Part shown: positions 29,566 through 41,312 of the stretch, piece after piece
How positions within the stretch are numbered: position 1 is the stretch's first letter
How the letters are laid out: every line of letters starts with the position of its first letter
NCBI GenBank assembly: GCA_977006965.1
Contig: OZ345361.1
Location: forward strand, 186,001-250,000
Length of the DNA stretch: 64,000 nucleotides
Origin: Phymatolithon calcareum
Lineage: Eukaryota; Rhodophyta; Florideophyceae; Hapalidiales
Reading direction: 5' to 3'
The notes under the pieces: model-generated
Database searches by the model: none
Seen by the model: the letters and a program-made list of their open reading frames with translations, nothing else
Told to the model about the DNA's origin: nothing
Program-made: the position numbers and the translations under genes

Positions 29566-30900
29566 AAAGTCCGAAGGTCTTGGTCGCCATCCTCTGACAT
29601 GTCGGCATGTCTGGGACACATGGGCCGTGAACAGCGTTTTATGCAATGAACGGCAGGTCATCTTGTTCCTAGACATTCTTCGTGTTCTTAACTTCTGCAT
29701 TCGGGAGATTTTTTCAATTGCCTTGGACCCATCCTTTTCCTCAAGATCGTCTCTGTATTCTTGATACTGCTTCCGCTTCCTTCTGTTCACCAATTTGCAA
29801 ATATATATTTACGAAATTCCTCATATTGCTTCCATGCCTCTTCTGTATCCTGCTCTTGAGCTTTCTTGTACAGTTGCGACGTTTGCACTTCGTTTCGAGA
29901 TTTGAGTTCCAGAACAGTTTGGGGTAGTTCTCCTCTCTCTCCATGGCCCACATAGCGTATCCTCTGTTTTTTCGTAAAGACGATCTAGTTCCTGTCGAGT
30001 GCTGCACCGTTTCAGATCATCGAGGATTCCTGGAATGGCCGTACGGTACAGGTCCCGAACTTTTTCTTGTTTCTCTTCATGTCTCCATTGTTTAACCGAT
30101 ATTCGTGGTTTTGAGCTCTTGTATGGTTTTGGCGAGTCAGAAAACTTGTCGTCACTGGACGGTGCTGCGTATTTCCTGCCCAGACGTCTGTTGGTGAGCA
30201 GATCATTGCTGTCTCAATTCCTTTTGTTACGAACAAGTCGATGAAGTCGATGTTGCTTTTGAACAGCTTGGTTCGGAAGCTGTCCAAGTTCTGACATCCG
30301 AGTTCTTTGCTGTTGCCCAACGGAAGAGCTGGTTGCCTCTCCTATTTGAGCGGAGCCTCTGGTGCCGAGCGTTCCAGTCGCCGCACACAATTGCCTTTCC
30401 TCGTGCGTACGTATTGACCATGATTAGGCATTTCTCGGTTTCCGTTCTGATTTCTGCCGGGGATATGTAGACAGATCGGACTTCTATCTCCCCCTCTTGG
30501 GCGATAATCAGTTGAAAATTTGTTTCTGCGTGTTCAAAGATCAGACGGCTCCCAGAGTGCTTCCGAAAGAATAGCAAAACTCCTCCAGAATTTCGCCCCG
30601 TCTGTGGAGACGGGGGGAGACGGGGACATTGCGTTTATAGAAAAGAAATCAGATCGAATTTTCCCTTCTGGTCTCAAGTGTGTTTCAGTTATTGCAGCCA
30701 TGTCTATTCCGTGGTTTTTGATCATTTTTTCTTTGTATACTGGGGTCTCCGGAGAGCCTCCAACATTGACGGTTGCTAAACGCCACTTTTTCATAAATAG
30801 GATTTTCCGAGGTTTCCTCTTGATGTATCCCAGGAGTGTCTGGTGCCTTCTCATTTGTAGTTCCAGGCTTAGTGATAGATTCTTTATCTGCCTCTTCATC
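29566..30900 (-). pseudogene. LINE ORF2 fragment: APE-type endonuclease
   Basis: Read on the minus strand: KWRLATVNVGGSPE, then IDMAAITETHLRPEGK, which carries the catalytic TETHL of the exonuclease/endonuclease/phosphatase fold. After a frame change come FRKHSGSRLIFEH, VRSVYISPAEIR and KAIVCGDWNARHQRL, where the GDWNARH motif carries metal-binding residues. Downstream frames are the linker toward a reverse transcriptase (basic, Lys/Arg-rich). The reverse transcriptase itself is missing because the sequence is cut at the R1 boundary (29,565). Several frameshifts are present. Confidence 0.8.
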
Positions 30901-32058
30901 GTCAGATTGGACTATTTCTGATGCGGTAGCTGTTGCTATTCCTGTATTTTCTCCTGTGTCTGAGGGCTGTGCCTCTTCCGATCCCGGGTCTATATTCTCA
31001 GTTTGGAGGTTTGCGCTTTCTCTCCCACCAAGGCGGAGCTCTGGTGCCACCAGGCTACGGCTCTCCGCCGTTATGGCGCTTTCGACACATAGGTCGAAGA
31101 ATCTTCTGTTTGCAGCTTTCGTCATGCCGTGATACCATTCTCGGGCAACAATATTGTCTGCATTCGCTGCACAATAGCGCGCTCGTCCCCTTAACTTCTC
31201 CATGTTTCTTCTCTGACCATCAAGAGCGTTTGTTATCTGGCGGGTGTTTAGCGCATTCTAAAATGTTATAAAGCTTGGCATGTGTGACATCTTCGCTGAT
31301 CAAATGAGACTGCTGATGTTCGGACTATCGACCTTCTCAAAAAGAAGTTCCATTACAGAGTTTCCAATGAACGACACATGCAGGAGACGTCTGTTCGTTA
31401 ATTGGTCCCAGACAGCTTCCTCAATGTATACCTGTCCGTCCTCGGGAAGTTCTTAAAGTAGAGTACGTCCACCACTGGTGCTTTTTCAAGGTCTCATCAT
31501 TGGCCACATTCGTTCAGTGAAGGCATCTAATTTCGATTTGTCTTCCTCAGAAACTTGTGGATTGTTTGCTGCTCTTCGAGCTGTGTCAAAGTACGAAGGC
31601 TTTGTCACATCTTGCTTTTCGGTGCTTATTAAACTGGGCAACGCAGCATCGGACAGAAAGTCTCTAGTTAGTTCCACGGTAGGCTCGGTTGCGTTTTCTG
31701 TCCGAGAGTGTTCCTTCAATCTACGGTTTTCTTCCCTGAGCATGACCACTTCTCCTTCTAGGAGGGTCACCCGGTTCACAGTGTCCGCATGTTTCATTTC
31801 GATCTCCTCCAACTTCTTCAATAGAATATTGATATCGATAGAATCTTTCTGAGATCTCTCTGGCTCTCTTTCTGTCTCTGAGTTGCAGTCCTTCTCTCCA
31901 CCTTGAGCAGACGGTACCATCTGGTCAACAAACAACACAACGTCACTTCCACTCTTCTTCGCCGGGCATTTGCTGCACTTAAGTAGCGGAGGGACCGTGC
32001 TGTAGCCTCCACTCATATTCAGTGTTCTCTTTCGCTTGCACCTAAAACACGGAAGCAT
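30690..32058 (-). pseudogene. LINE ORF1 (coiled-coil, Cys-rich N-terminus)
   Basis: The frame 32,058-31,486 starts MLPCFRCKRKRTLN with a second pair KCSKCPAKKSG, giving a small Cys cluster. A coiled coil follows (LLKKLEEIEMKHAD, LREENRRLKEH). Further on, in other frames, are YFKNFP, VSFIGNSVMELLFEKVDSP, and from 31,203 NADNIVAREWYHGMTKAANR. Position directly before an APE endonuclease in the same direction, together with the coiled coil, identifies it as LINE ORF1, a presumed RNA chaperone. At least two frame breaks. Confidence 0.65.
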
Positions 32059-32389
32059 GTAAGGAAAAGAAGTATTGAAAAATACTTTCCAGACTGTAAG
32101 ATCGCATCTCTTAATATCAGTCCCATCAGACGCATTGAACTAGCTAGAGGAAAAATTACAAGTTGGCAATGCAAATAAATCAAAGTTTGAAGGCGGGATA
32201 AGGGCTTAAAAATGGCTTATCCCTGTAAAAAGTATTGGAATTTTTAATGGCACAGCAGGCTGTCCAACTGAGATGTTTGGATAAGGACTGTACACGTACC
32301 TAGGGGTGAACAATCCAATAGTGGACTTTAGTGCTTTTACAAGTCGATTTGGTCGCGCAAATGAAGCAGTGTAAGCTATTATTTAATGA

Positions 32390-32790
32390 TTGAGCATGAC
32401 GTTTAATTCATCACCAGTGTCACCCGCCCAAAAGCATGAATTTGGAGTTCCAATCTTCAGAATTGATGATATCATTTGCAGAGAGATTCCATAGTTGAGA
32501 GATGTAGATCGTTGCTGTAGAGAATGTCTTCTTTGGGAACCATATAAATTCATATCTCTTAGGACACAAAATCTTGTCAATTCATCTTGATTTGATACAT
32601 GGTGAAGAAAAGAAGCTAATTTATTTCTACAGTCCTGTGGATCGAACCATACACCGTTTCATAATCCTAATGTACAGCAATAAATGGAAAACTTGTAGCA
32701 TAGAGCCAGCAGTTTCCATCACCAGGATCATCTTCAGTATTCCAAAGTGTTGGATGAGGGTTCACATCAAAGTTCTGAAAAGCTCCAAAT
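32390..32790 (-). pseudogene. OTU-like cysteine protease remnant at the Helitron C-terminus
   Basis: On the minus strand after the helicase, PTLWNTEDDPGDGNCWLYAT carries the GDGNC box that holds the catalytic Asp and Cys of OTU proteases. Following frames are broken by stops; the frame 32,580-32,383 may contain the rest. OTU domains are known in some Helitron and Helentron proteins, which supports placing this in the Helitron. A catalytic His could not be assigned. Confidence 0.55.
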
Positions 32791-32999
32791 GAAAGAGCTG
32801 GAGCACTTAAAGTATTTTTTATTGACAGAAGTTATGATTTATCCATTCCTTGCGCTGCATTTGAACTGAAGTGAGGTAGAAGTATATTAAAACGCCAGAG
32901 TAGTAGATCTGATTCATTTATATTAACAGTACAATTGGGAATCACTGGTGAAAGATTACTTGGCAACATTATAAACTTTTCCTTCTTTTTAGAAGGATA

Positions 33000-34410
33000 A
33001 AGATCAATTTCAAAGTCTTCTCTTTTTCTCTTTTTTATAAGATGTACATTTCTGTATATTTCCTTTAAGATAATTCTCTAACGTCAGTTCGCATAGATTT
33101 TCCAGCCTTTCCACTTCCCCAAGAACTTCTGTCGATGGTCTGAAAAATGAAACTCCTCAGTGTTCGGTACAAAAATAAACCTTTTAATGTTTTTACACGA
33201 GATGCGAATACATAAAGAGATGTTGACTGCTTCCCCGCTTCATTTCATATATATGACATAATTGCATCGCAAGTTAACCCTTGCAGTTTGTACGTTGTAG
33301 CTGGAAAAGGTGGCGACAATGGTATTTGGGTCATTTTAACACTAAAAGTTCTGTTAATCAAGCAACCGACCCTTACTACAAGTGTATGGAGGAGTATAGG
33401 AAGAGTATTTTCTGGGTAGAGCTCTGGAACTCACGGAAATCTTTTATTTGATTTTAATTGATCGAAAGTCACATATACAATTTCCGGAAGATAAGATGAT
33501 ATCTTCATTGGAGGCTTCTTTAATTAATATGGAATTGAAAACTGTATTTTATGAAACTGGCAACTATGGACAAAGCCAGTTTAGCCGTTTGCTAGATTTT
33601 CTCCTGGATTGATGTTATGCGTCAAGTATACAGGCATACCGGGAATAAGTGGCAGCAATGGAGAAAGCCTTTCAAGATTATTATCACCATGTCTGAATAG
33701 TTCACTTAGTTCGTCTGGTGTTCGCTTTGTACCTCTCTTTGCCGTACTAAATATTGCGAGGCAAATGATAGGAACACACACCTCTGAAGTGTTTTTAGAT
33801 ATTTCCGTAGTACTGAAACAATTAATCAAATGTCTGCTGATGTTTCCCTGAACAGCGATAGGAGACGTGGTACTCTTCTCCTGTTTTTCACGGAACTCTT
33901 TCTGTACGTTTGAGGTTAGATTACATAGATCTAAGTATCTGCTGTTCGGAACTTCGAAATCATACACAGTTTGATTGCCTTTCTTAGTCTGTTGAGCAAT
34001 AGACCTTATGAGGGATCAGGGTGTGCCTCATATTCTCAGTAAGGTTTATAACAATTTTAAATGACCGCCACAAGTGACATCCTGTAATGTTATTTGCTTT
34101 TAAGTTCTGGTTTGTTGAGGTTGTGCGTATATTACAATTGAAATTACACATTTCTTGAGCTGTAGAAGCAACATAATTAGTTTTCTCACGAGCAGGCCCA
34201 GAAATTTTTTTTCAAAACATGGAGGAAGTTTTGCAAAGTCCCCAGCAGTAAAGATATGAACTCTTGGATCACGATCCGTTTGTGTACAAAGGAAAGTTTT
34301 AATTTTTTTCATGGCCTTAGCAAATAGTTATTGACCAGTCATGCTAATCTCGTCCCAGATAATGTCACTTTGCACTCTTGTAAATTCCGTCAGGCGAGCG
34401 AACTCGTCTT
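33000..34410 (-). pseudogene. Helitron helicase, C-terminal half
   Basis: Starts with SDIIWDEISMTGQ (Walker B DEISM), then HIFTAGDFAKLPPCFEKK. After frame changes the 33,967-33,581 frame ends PLIPGMPVYLTHNINPGENL, the Pif1/Helitron motif before the ANG turn. Then come FPATTYKLQGLTCDAI (motif V-like, usual KSQGLT) and TSLYVFASRVKTLKGLFL. Stops and frameshifts are scattered, so no full helicase is made. Confidence 0.8.
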
Positions 34411-34419
34411 GGTTGGATA

Positions 34420-35010
34420 TTCCAACAGATGAACTGGTTCAGCCTTGTTGGTATATGAAGTTCCAATATCGAATTGGCCAAACTTTCTCCAGCGAGCGAG
34501 ATGACGTAGTCTTATATCGGCCTGATGACAAGAGAAGCCAAGCTTTCCAAACGGCGAGATGACTTGGTTGGTATCAGCGATTGTCGTCCTAGATTCACAG
34601 CCAGAAGCAGGATCTTTGGAGGATAATCGGTTCCACGATTGTAGTGCCCAAGGGGTCTATGAATCGATAGCTGTGTCCACGACGAGTGGAACACACCGTC
34701 TCCGGCGCTCGGTATTAACCGCACTAGCTCGGGCTAGAATTCTTGATTGGTTTCAGTTTTCTTCTTAATGCTTTGTTCCTTCCCAGTGAGGAACACCTAG
34801 CGAGCTTTTATATCATTTCTGCTACACCAATTTCGTCACCCAACTTGATTAAACTTTTGCGTTCCTATTGAACACGAAAGCAAACTATCCACGAAATCAG
34901 TCGAATGATTGCTACTGTAATATACGCAATAAATGTTGCGTGTCTCGAACAAATGATGACTGCCGTTGTAGTCCACGTAGAATATCATGAACTTGGACTA
35001 AACCCCACCT
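34420..35010. other. About 600 bp interrupting the Helitron helicase
   Basis: The helicase sequence breaks off after motif Ia (near 35,010) and resumes just before Walker B (near 34,410). The sequence between has no helicase motif and only short frames; no terminal repeats or TSD were found. It may be another insertion or a diverged part of the helicase. Confidence 0.4.
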
Positions 35011-35290
35011 GATTGCTCGACAGATAATCATGAAAACTTTAGACCAGTCCTCTAGCTGTGCTAGTGTTGGCTTTTTGTTCTGAAAATTTTTAAGCTTAGA
35101 ATGGACTATTTCTCCGCTTCTCTGTATAGCTGCAATGCCTGTGGGGGCCAGTGTGACTATAGCATCTGTCTTTCCTCAGCCATTGGATAGAAATCGAAGT
35201 GCTTCAACTACTCTTGATTTTCCAGTTCCTCCTTCTCCAGACAGATGCATACGAAGGGGTTATCCAGGGGGTAATAGAAGTAAAGATCTT
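35010..35290 (-). pseudogene. Helitron helicase, Walker A block
   Basis: RMHLSGEGGTGKSRVVEALR gives a perfect Walker A (GEGGTGKS), followed after a stop by AIVTLAPTGIAAIQRSGEIV (motif Ia) and HSKLKNF. Two stops (before RMHL and after FLSNG) interrupt the frame. Confidence 0.85.
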
Positions 35291-37110
35291 TTAAAGGAGT
35301 CTAATAAATAGCTTCCCGCTATTCTGAACGAAATATCTTGCTTCTCGTTGAGATTAAATCTACTTGAGACTTGTACAAGCGACGGATTAAGCAGTGAGAA
35401 ATTTTTTTCAATGGAGTCTACATCGTGTTGATGATTCTCATATTCTAATTTAGTACGCACTGCGTCTTCTAGGAGGCGAAAAATAGTTTCTCTTCCGGAT
35501 ATATGTTTTTGCTTAATAATTATTCTGAACAGCATCATTACATATCCGTCGGTTTTTGATTGCATTCTGTACATCGTTTCGAGTCAATCCAAATTCAAAT
35601 TTGTGAGTCAATTGATCTGAGTGGGTAGGCCAGCATCTAAAAGATTCACATTGGTAGATATAATGTTCGTGGATGGGTCTACTTACAATGGATCTCATTC
35701 CTTCAGTGGAGCACGAGTGTTGATCTTTTTCCACGGTAGAATCCACTTTAGACAAGTCGAGCTTTTCAACTACTCCTTCCAATATATTTCGCAACATGTT
35801 TGGGTTTATATAAGTACAAAAGTTTCCCATATCGTCAATTGAACAGTCGCCTTGTGCTTCAACTTCATTTTCATCTGTTAAGAGTACGGAATTATCACAC
35901 TCATCGTACTTTTCGAAATCTGAATCCTCATTGTTTTGCTCTAATATTCTCATTTGTTCATCTCTAATTTCTTGTGCTCTACGTTTGCTCGCATGGTACT
36001 GTTGCATATTAAAAAGTATTTTCTTCGCCTGACAGAACTCGTAAAGTCTCATTTCCTTAAATTTTGCAAATGCTTCTTCGTAAGTTTTAAAGTACACTAG
36101 AAGATTATGTTTTGTCCTGCATGTCTTGAAAAGCACAAGATATGTTTTTGAATATTTTTCCATATATTTCTTTGGTATATTGTATAAATTAGGGATTCTA
36201 GGAGCAATAATATCTGCAATTACTTTAACCTTCCGTCGTTTAACTACTTTCGTGGCAAAAAAAGGATGATCAGGATGAATACGCATACAATTAGGGATGC
36301 TGTTAATATTTTTCGGAATATCTCTTGAAAAAATAAAACTTTCCGAATAGTCGTGAAGGGATTCTTCTTCTTGTTCTAAGGGCCTCTTCGTGTAGTTTGA
36401 TGTTACGTTAAATTCAATGTAAGCTTTTCCATAAGGAATAATTCCCAAATCAACTTCTATCTCATCTAATTCATTCAAATGTCTTCCTAAGCGCAAGCTT
36501 TGAAATTCATGGGAGCTCACAAAGGTTGTGCCATGCCGCAAATAATGTACTGCCGTTACTGCTCCAACTACTACCATCTCTGATCTGGCGTAGGAAATTG
36601 ACACAATTAGCCCATAAACAGCTTGATTTTTAGAATTTTCTCTTTTAATGCGTTTCTCCCGCTCCAAACGTCTTGTAGAAGAAGCAAAAGTGATTGCAGC
36701 TATACTGTCGATTAAATTTTCTTAATTGCGTAGTATATTTCATGAGAACAGCAAAGAAGGAACCGGACATCATGATTCGATCAAAAACTTGAAACATTAT
36801 TAAGTTGAAGCAGTTGATGTACTCACTCCCAATGGTGCGCTTAACAGCTTGAGGCATGTTCCAACCTATGATTTTGGTTAAGTAGCAAGAAGTCTTTGAG
36901 GAATGTCTTATGGGCAAGAACCTCGTCGTCCGATGGTTTGCAGACAGGTAGGTGAGGTATTGTAAGAACAGCTGCTTTGATTGCAACCTCATCAATTTTC
37001 CTCTCAGATTTTGATAAGAAATCTGAAACCCCAAAATACGACTGCTCTAATGTGTGATGCTGTGTGAGATTCCTAGAACTCTTTTTTATCATCTCTGTTT
37101 TCATCTGCAT
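35260..37110 (-). pseudogene. Helitron spacer region between Rep and helicase
   Basis: The 384-codon frame 36,667-35,513 is the longest open stretch of the element. With its upstream in-frame part it reads DSIAAITFASSTRRLEREKR, then VVVGAVTAVHYLRHGTTFVS (the conserved Helitron segment before the helicase), CMRIHPDHPFFATKV, and YLVLFKTCR, matching the usual order between Rep and helicase. The frame 35,574-35,260 continues to the helicase. Frames 37,110-36,645 link to Rep and show breaks. Confidence 0.75.
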
Positions 37111-37279
37111 GGTGTACTTTCGAACAAGCTCATCTCCGCCAAACGAACTTACACAATTACTGCATTTTGAAGTTGGAGGAGGTTTTTCAAAGTGTAGTCT
37201 ATTATTGTAAGCTACGTTGCCTATTTTCTGAAGTTCATTTGTCCCTTTAGATCCACAGATGCGACAGTGGGATGCTTCG

Positions 37280-38580
37280 TCTGTTTCTAAGATGCTACAG
37301 GTTCTTGAGGATTCGAAGTCGATTTTCCAATTCTCTATCTCTTCTTATTCGATATAAAATCTCATCTGGATCTTTAAGGAAGCCAGATAAAAAGACAATT
37401 AAGAGTATATGTAAAGCTCCTTTTCCTTGACTCTCTATACCGCCCAGAAACCCAAGTGGAATTCCGAAAAGACCTCCATTCTTTCGAGGAAGCTTTGTCT
37501 TCATATCGAACCCAACCATAGACCCTATCAGAATCTTTAGAATTTTGGTGAAAAACAAATCGCAAGCCACAGGGTCTCTTCCAGCTATTTCTATTCGGGA
37601 TGCATTGGAAGCAATGTCGTTCTCACATATACTTCCCAGATTTTCCTTAGTACTGTCTCCGGAAAAGAACTCTACTGACGCATTATCATTTTCGTTTGGC
37701 GTTACAGTAACGAACATAGCAGCTGCATGATATTCAGCTGCCATATTCCATGATTTCCTTTGATACCTTTTTCTCTCTTCATTTGTTGCAAATGACTTCC
37801 CTAAAACAGTTTGTACGCGACGAAGAAGTGCTTTGCCAGGTTTGCCTTGCGTGGTTTCAACGAAACCATGTCCGTTTCGGAGTGCTTCTCTTTTTCTAGC
37901 TTCCTGATCGAGCTGTGCGGCAAGATGAGACGAACTGATTTCACTCATTAGACCAATTTCCTAAGGGTTAAGTCTACATGTTAATGAAATATGAGACTTG
38001 GCTCTTTTCGTGAGATGATATCAAATGCGAGAAGTGGAAAGTTTCATCTTGAGCAAATCGTCTGCTCGATAGATTTAAGTAATGTCTAATAGATTCCTGC
38101 ATGCTATCGTTTACCTTTCTAGGTGTACCTTGATGTCCGTGTCCAAATGGGAATAGGTGAGGGAATAGAGAACCAAAAACGTTTGTAGAACTTGCCGGTA
38201 AAAACATTCCTGCTTGCTGCACATCTCTGACTTGGGCTGTGGCCATTTTCAATGTCGTAATAGATTCTGTTGCTGCTTCGCTTGTAAAAAAGAGAGGCAT
38301 CCTGATGAATCATTGTCTCTTCTTCTGAATTTTGAGCAGTATTGAATACTCTGTGTCTACGAATACTATTCTGATTTTTTTTATCTCTTCAGAAGCAATT
38401 TTGTTTTCGATATGGTGCACAACATTGACGTTATCTAGCTCGGATTGCGGTAATGAAGATATGCTCTTCAGTTTAACCCTCTCGTACTGCACATCCATTT
38501 CTGGACAAATCTGCCCTGTTTGGGGCATTCTTATTTTGTGGATACCTTTTGCAGATTTTATTGTTAACATAGTTCAATGA
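37280..38580 (-). pseudogene. Helitron_like_N and Rep (HUH nuclease) domain
   Basis: Frame 38,300-37,974 has FGSLFPHLFPFGHGHQGTPR, then SIRHYLNLSSRRFAQD, the Helitron_like_N signature. Frame 37,948-37,295 (217 codons) holds the Rep region: AMFVTVTPNENDNAS (motif 1-like), then GGIESQGKGALHILLIVF. The last motif should read His-hydrophobic-His (HUH); the second His is Leu (CTT in place of CAT). Rep normally nicks DNA and binds the 5' end covalently. Loss of the His and frame breaks between domains indicate inactivity. Frame 38,570-38,310 belongs to the same protein upstream. Confidence 0.8.
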
Positions 38581-38733
38581 TAGTCCATTTATGTGTGCAG
38601 TTTTTCAGAGCATGAGTACGTTTTGTTAGATATATACTGTAGACAGTGACGTACACAGGACGGAAACAGTTCAGAAGCTTTACCATCAGAATCACAGAGA
38701 GCGCATACATTTTGACATCATCAAGTTCTCGGA

Positions 38734-39036
38734 TTGGACGTCCGCTGCAAGGGAAGCACAAAGATGGATGGCTCTGAAGAACACCCCCGCTCCTTCGTTG
38801 TGCAGGTAGGAACGGGTTCCATCTCTATATCTTCATCAACATCATTTTCGGATCCAGAAGGCTCTAAACGGAAAGACTGGATGTGGCCTGGAAAAGCATT
38901 TGAGGATTGCTTGAGAACCTTGAGGCTCCCTACAGCCGGAAGTCTTTCCTGCAACAAAGACCGTCTAAAACGGTCGACAGAAACACAATTTTCTTCGGAC
39001 GGGACAACTTTAGAAGAAGATGTTCGCTCGTTATGA
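38734..39036 (+). CDS. Short frame at the piggyBac 5' side
   Basis: 100 codons, Ser/Glu-rich, ending shortly before the piggyBac transposase frame. It might be a displaced N-terminus of that transposase or an unrelated open stretch. No motif was recognised. Confidence 0.25.
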   Translation: MDVRCKGSTKMDGSEEHPRSFVVQVGTGSISISSSTSFSDPEGSKRKDWMWPGKAFEDCLRTLRLPTAGSLSCNKDRLKRSTETQFSSDGTTLEEDVRSL

Positions 39037-39060
39037 ACTAAACAATTCGCTCTCAGAGAG

Positions 39061-41077
39061 TTGAAGAAGCGTAGCCGAAAAAGAAAGTCTCCAGACACAC
39101 CAGACAGTGCAGACCATGAGCAGACTCGGGGTATTAGTAACCAGCCCATGGAAGGACATCAACCATCATTACCAGATTCAAATGTGACTTTGGTTACTCG
39201 AAATCATTCGTCTCCAGAGACACCTAGCAGTGGAGACCATGAGCAGACTCGAGGTATCAGCACCCAAAAAATAGAAGGACATGAACCAGATTCAAATATG
39301 GCCTTGGTTACTCGAAGGCCTTTGCCAGAAGCCAGTGACTCTGATGACGAGAGTGGAACGGAGGATATCGTACTCGAACAGGGAGAGGAGGATGAAGAGA
39401 CTGCAGACTCAGAGGAACACAGAGATGAGATTTTGACATTGCACTCAGCACTTGTCATCATTGGGGAGGAAATGACCGGCATAAGGATACCACCCGCGAA
39501 CTATTTCGGCCCTAAGAAAGGAAGCATCATCGCTGAGCAGTTTTCCTCCCGAATAAAACTGCACCCATTGACATTTTTTAAATGGTCTTTACAGAGGATA
39601 TTCTAGCGAGGATTCGGCGCGCTTCGAACAGATACGGTCAGATCAAGAAAGTTCGCCTACGTCTTGATGCAGAACAAGGGCGCCTCAATGCCCTTGAAAA
39701 CGGTGTGCCAAGCTCCAGGCTCCCAAAATGCTATCGGGGGTCGTTTTAGGAAATTAGCGCAAAGGAGCCGAGGGCGTACATCGGCATTCTGTTTTTTTCT
39801 GGTCTAGTTAAGATTCCTGATTCCCAGAGATTGCTTACGGACGTCAAGAATGGGCTCTATCGTAACGTTTTGTCAGCCTCAAGTGTAATGTCCAGAACAC
39901 GATTTCATGAGATAACCCAGTGTTTGCTCTTTGTTCATACACCGCAAAAAGAAGACACTCTCAGCAAAATCCGATGGTTAGTCGATCAAGTGCAAATCAA
40001 TTGGCAAAAACTGTACAGGTTGGGACGGAACATCTCATATGACGAAATAATGGTCCCGTGCAAGAGAAGAATCTCCTTCAGACAGTATATGCCTATGAAA
40101 CCTGTCAAATATGGGATAAAAGTATGTGGAATGTCATGTCCTGTCACGGGTATACTTCTTTTATTGAGGTGTACACTGGAAAGAAGCAAGGTGTTTCGCA
40201 GCCCATCTCCCATACTGTTATTCAGGTATTGGGTCCGTTGCTGGGAGCAGGAAGGACAGTGACGGTGGACAACTACTTCACGAGCCTGGATCTAGCACGA
40301 AATCTGCTCCTCAGAGACACTCGTATCGTTGGAACAATGAGGGTCAATCGAGTTCCAAAACTGCTTCGGCTGGATAAGCGTGCCGACAAAGGTGCTATGA
40401 TCGTCGGAAAGATACGGCAAGGACCCATTGGAATATTGGGATGGATGGACAAGAAGCCAGTGCATTTCATCACCACTGCTCATGACGATCGCAATGAAGT
40501 TGTTTTAGTTTCGCGAAGGCTAAACGGAAAGGAAAGGTCTCAGCAAAACGTTTCTACTAATGATCAAGGGCAAAGAATTTGAAGACTTCCTCGCGATTGT
40601 CTGGACTATAATGAGTGCATGGGCGGAGTTGATCTCACAGATCAGCTTCGCTCGTACTATCATTACGAGAGGGGCAATCAGAAGTGGACAAAAGCAATTT
40701 TCACATTTCTCTTGGAGCAAACTATCGTGAACTGCTCTATTGCACTACCGTTCCACAAAGCTGAGAAGCCTACGCTTCTTGAGTTTCGGGAGAAAGTTGT
40801 GGCATCACTTTGTGACCTCAAGCTACATCCGGGAGCCGGTTCATTGTCGTCCAAAAGGCCGCCTGTGGGAGACGAAAAAAATAGGCACATCGAAATGCAG
40901 GGCGTTCGTCAGCTTTCCAAGGTTGATGACGTTGATGGATTACCCGTGCGGCCCTATTGTTCAATTCCTGGATGTAGACGCAAAACACGGCACGCATGCC
41001 TTGATTTTAGGATACCTTTATATTTCGGGGACTTGGGAAGCTGCTATAGCCTACATGCCGTGGAGGAAAGGCATTAG
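39061..41077 (+). pseudogene. piggyBac-family transposase (DDE_Tnp_1_7)
   Basis: The acidic N-terminus contains two copies of a 42-residue repeat (TPDSADHEQTRGIS / TPSSGDHEQTRGIS). After a frame break come DILARIRRASNRYGQ, EPRAYIGILFFSGLVKIPDS and, from 39,831, SRTRFHEITQCLLFVH, KIRWLVDQV, ISYDEIMVPCKRR and RQYMPMKPVKYGIKV. A second break leads to TVTVDNYFTSLDLARNLL. A third leads to CMGGVDLTDQLRSYY and KWTKAIFTFLLEQTIVNCSI. The three catalytic Asp (YDE, VDN, GVD) are present. A C-terminal Cys/His region (RPYCSIPGCRRKTRHACLDF) ends at 41,077. Stops and frameshifts at about 39,606, 40,250 and 40,580 inactivate it. It lies inside the Helitron in opposite orientation. TTAA-flanked ends were not securely found. 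Confidence 0.88.
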
Positions 41078-41099
41078 ACACCAATAAAGACCCAGACTA

Positions 41100-41146
41100 T
41101 GGACTTGTTTCTATCTCTGATTAAATCAGAGATAGAAACAAGTCCA
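41100..41146. repeat. Perfect 22-base hairpin after the piggyBac transposase
   Basis: TGGACTTGTTTCTATCTCTG(AT) at 41,100-41,121 is exactly complementary to 41,125-41,146 with a 3-base loop. It starts 23 bases after the transposase stop and contains TTAA at its centre. It could be a transcript-end structure or a short palindromic insertion. Confidence 0.85.
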
Positions 41147-41312
41147 CAAATTTTGTCAAGAGTGCGCAGTATCGCATTGTCCACTATCTAAAACTCATGG
41201 AAGTTGGAATCTTGCCAGTTGTACGCTCGTAGACACTATTGATCTCCGGTGATATCCCGTTGCGCGTTCCTTCATCTACACAGAGAGAATAACCGATGAG
41301 ACGAGCTATTAT

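Noticed and set aside
37960-38480. AGGGTTAA and TTAACCCT as piggyBac ends
   Set aside because: They lie within the Helitron coding region in the wrong order and do not flank the piggyBac transposase.
38721-39482. Minus-strand frames with repeated PRVCSW motif
   Set aside because: They are antisense of the tandem repeat in the piggyBac N-terminus.
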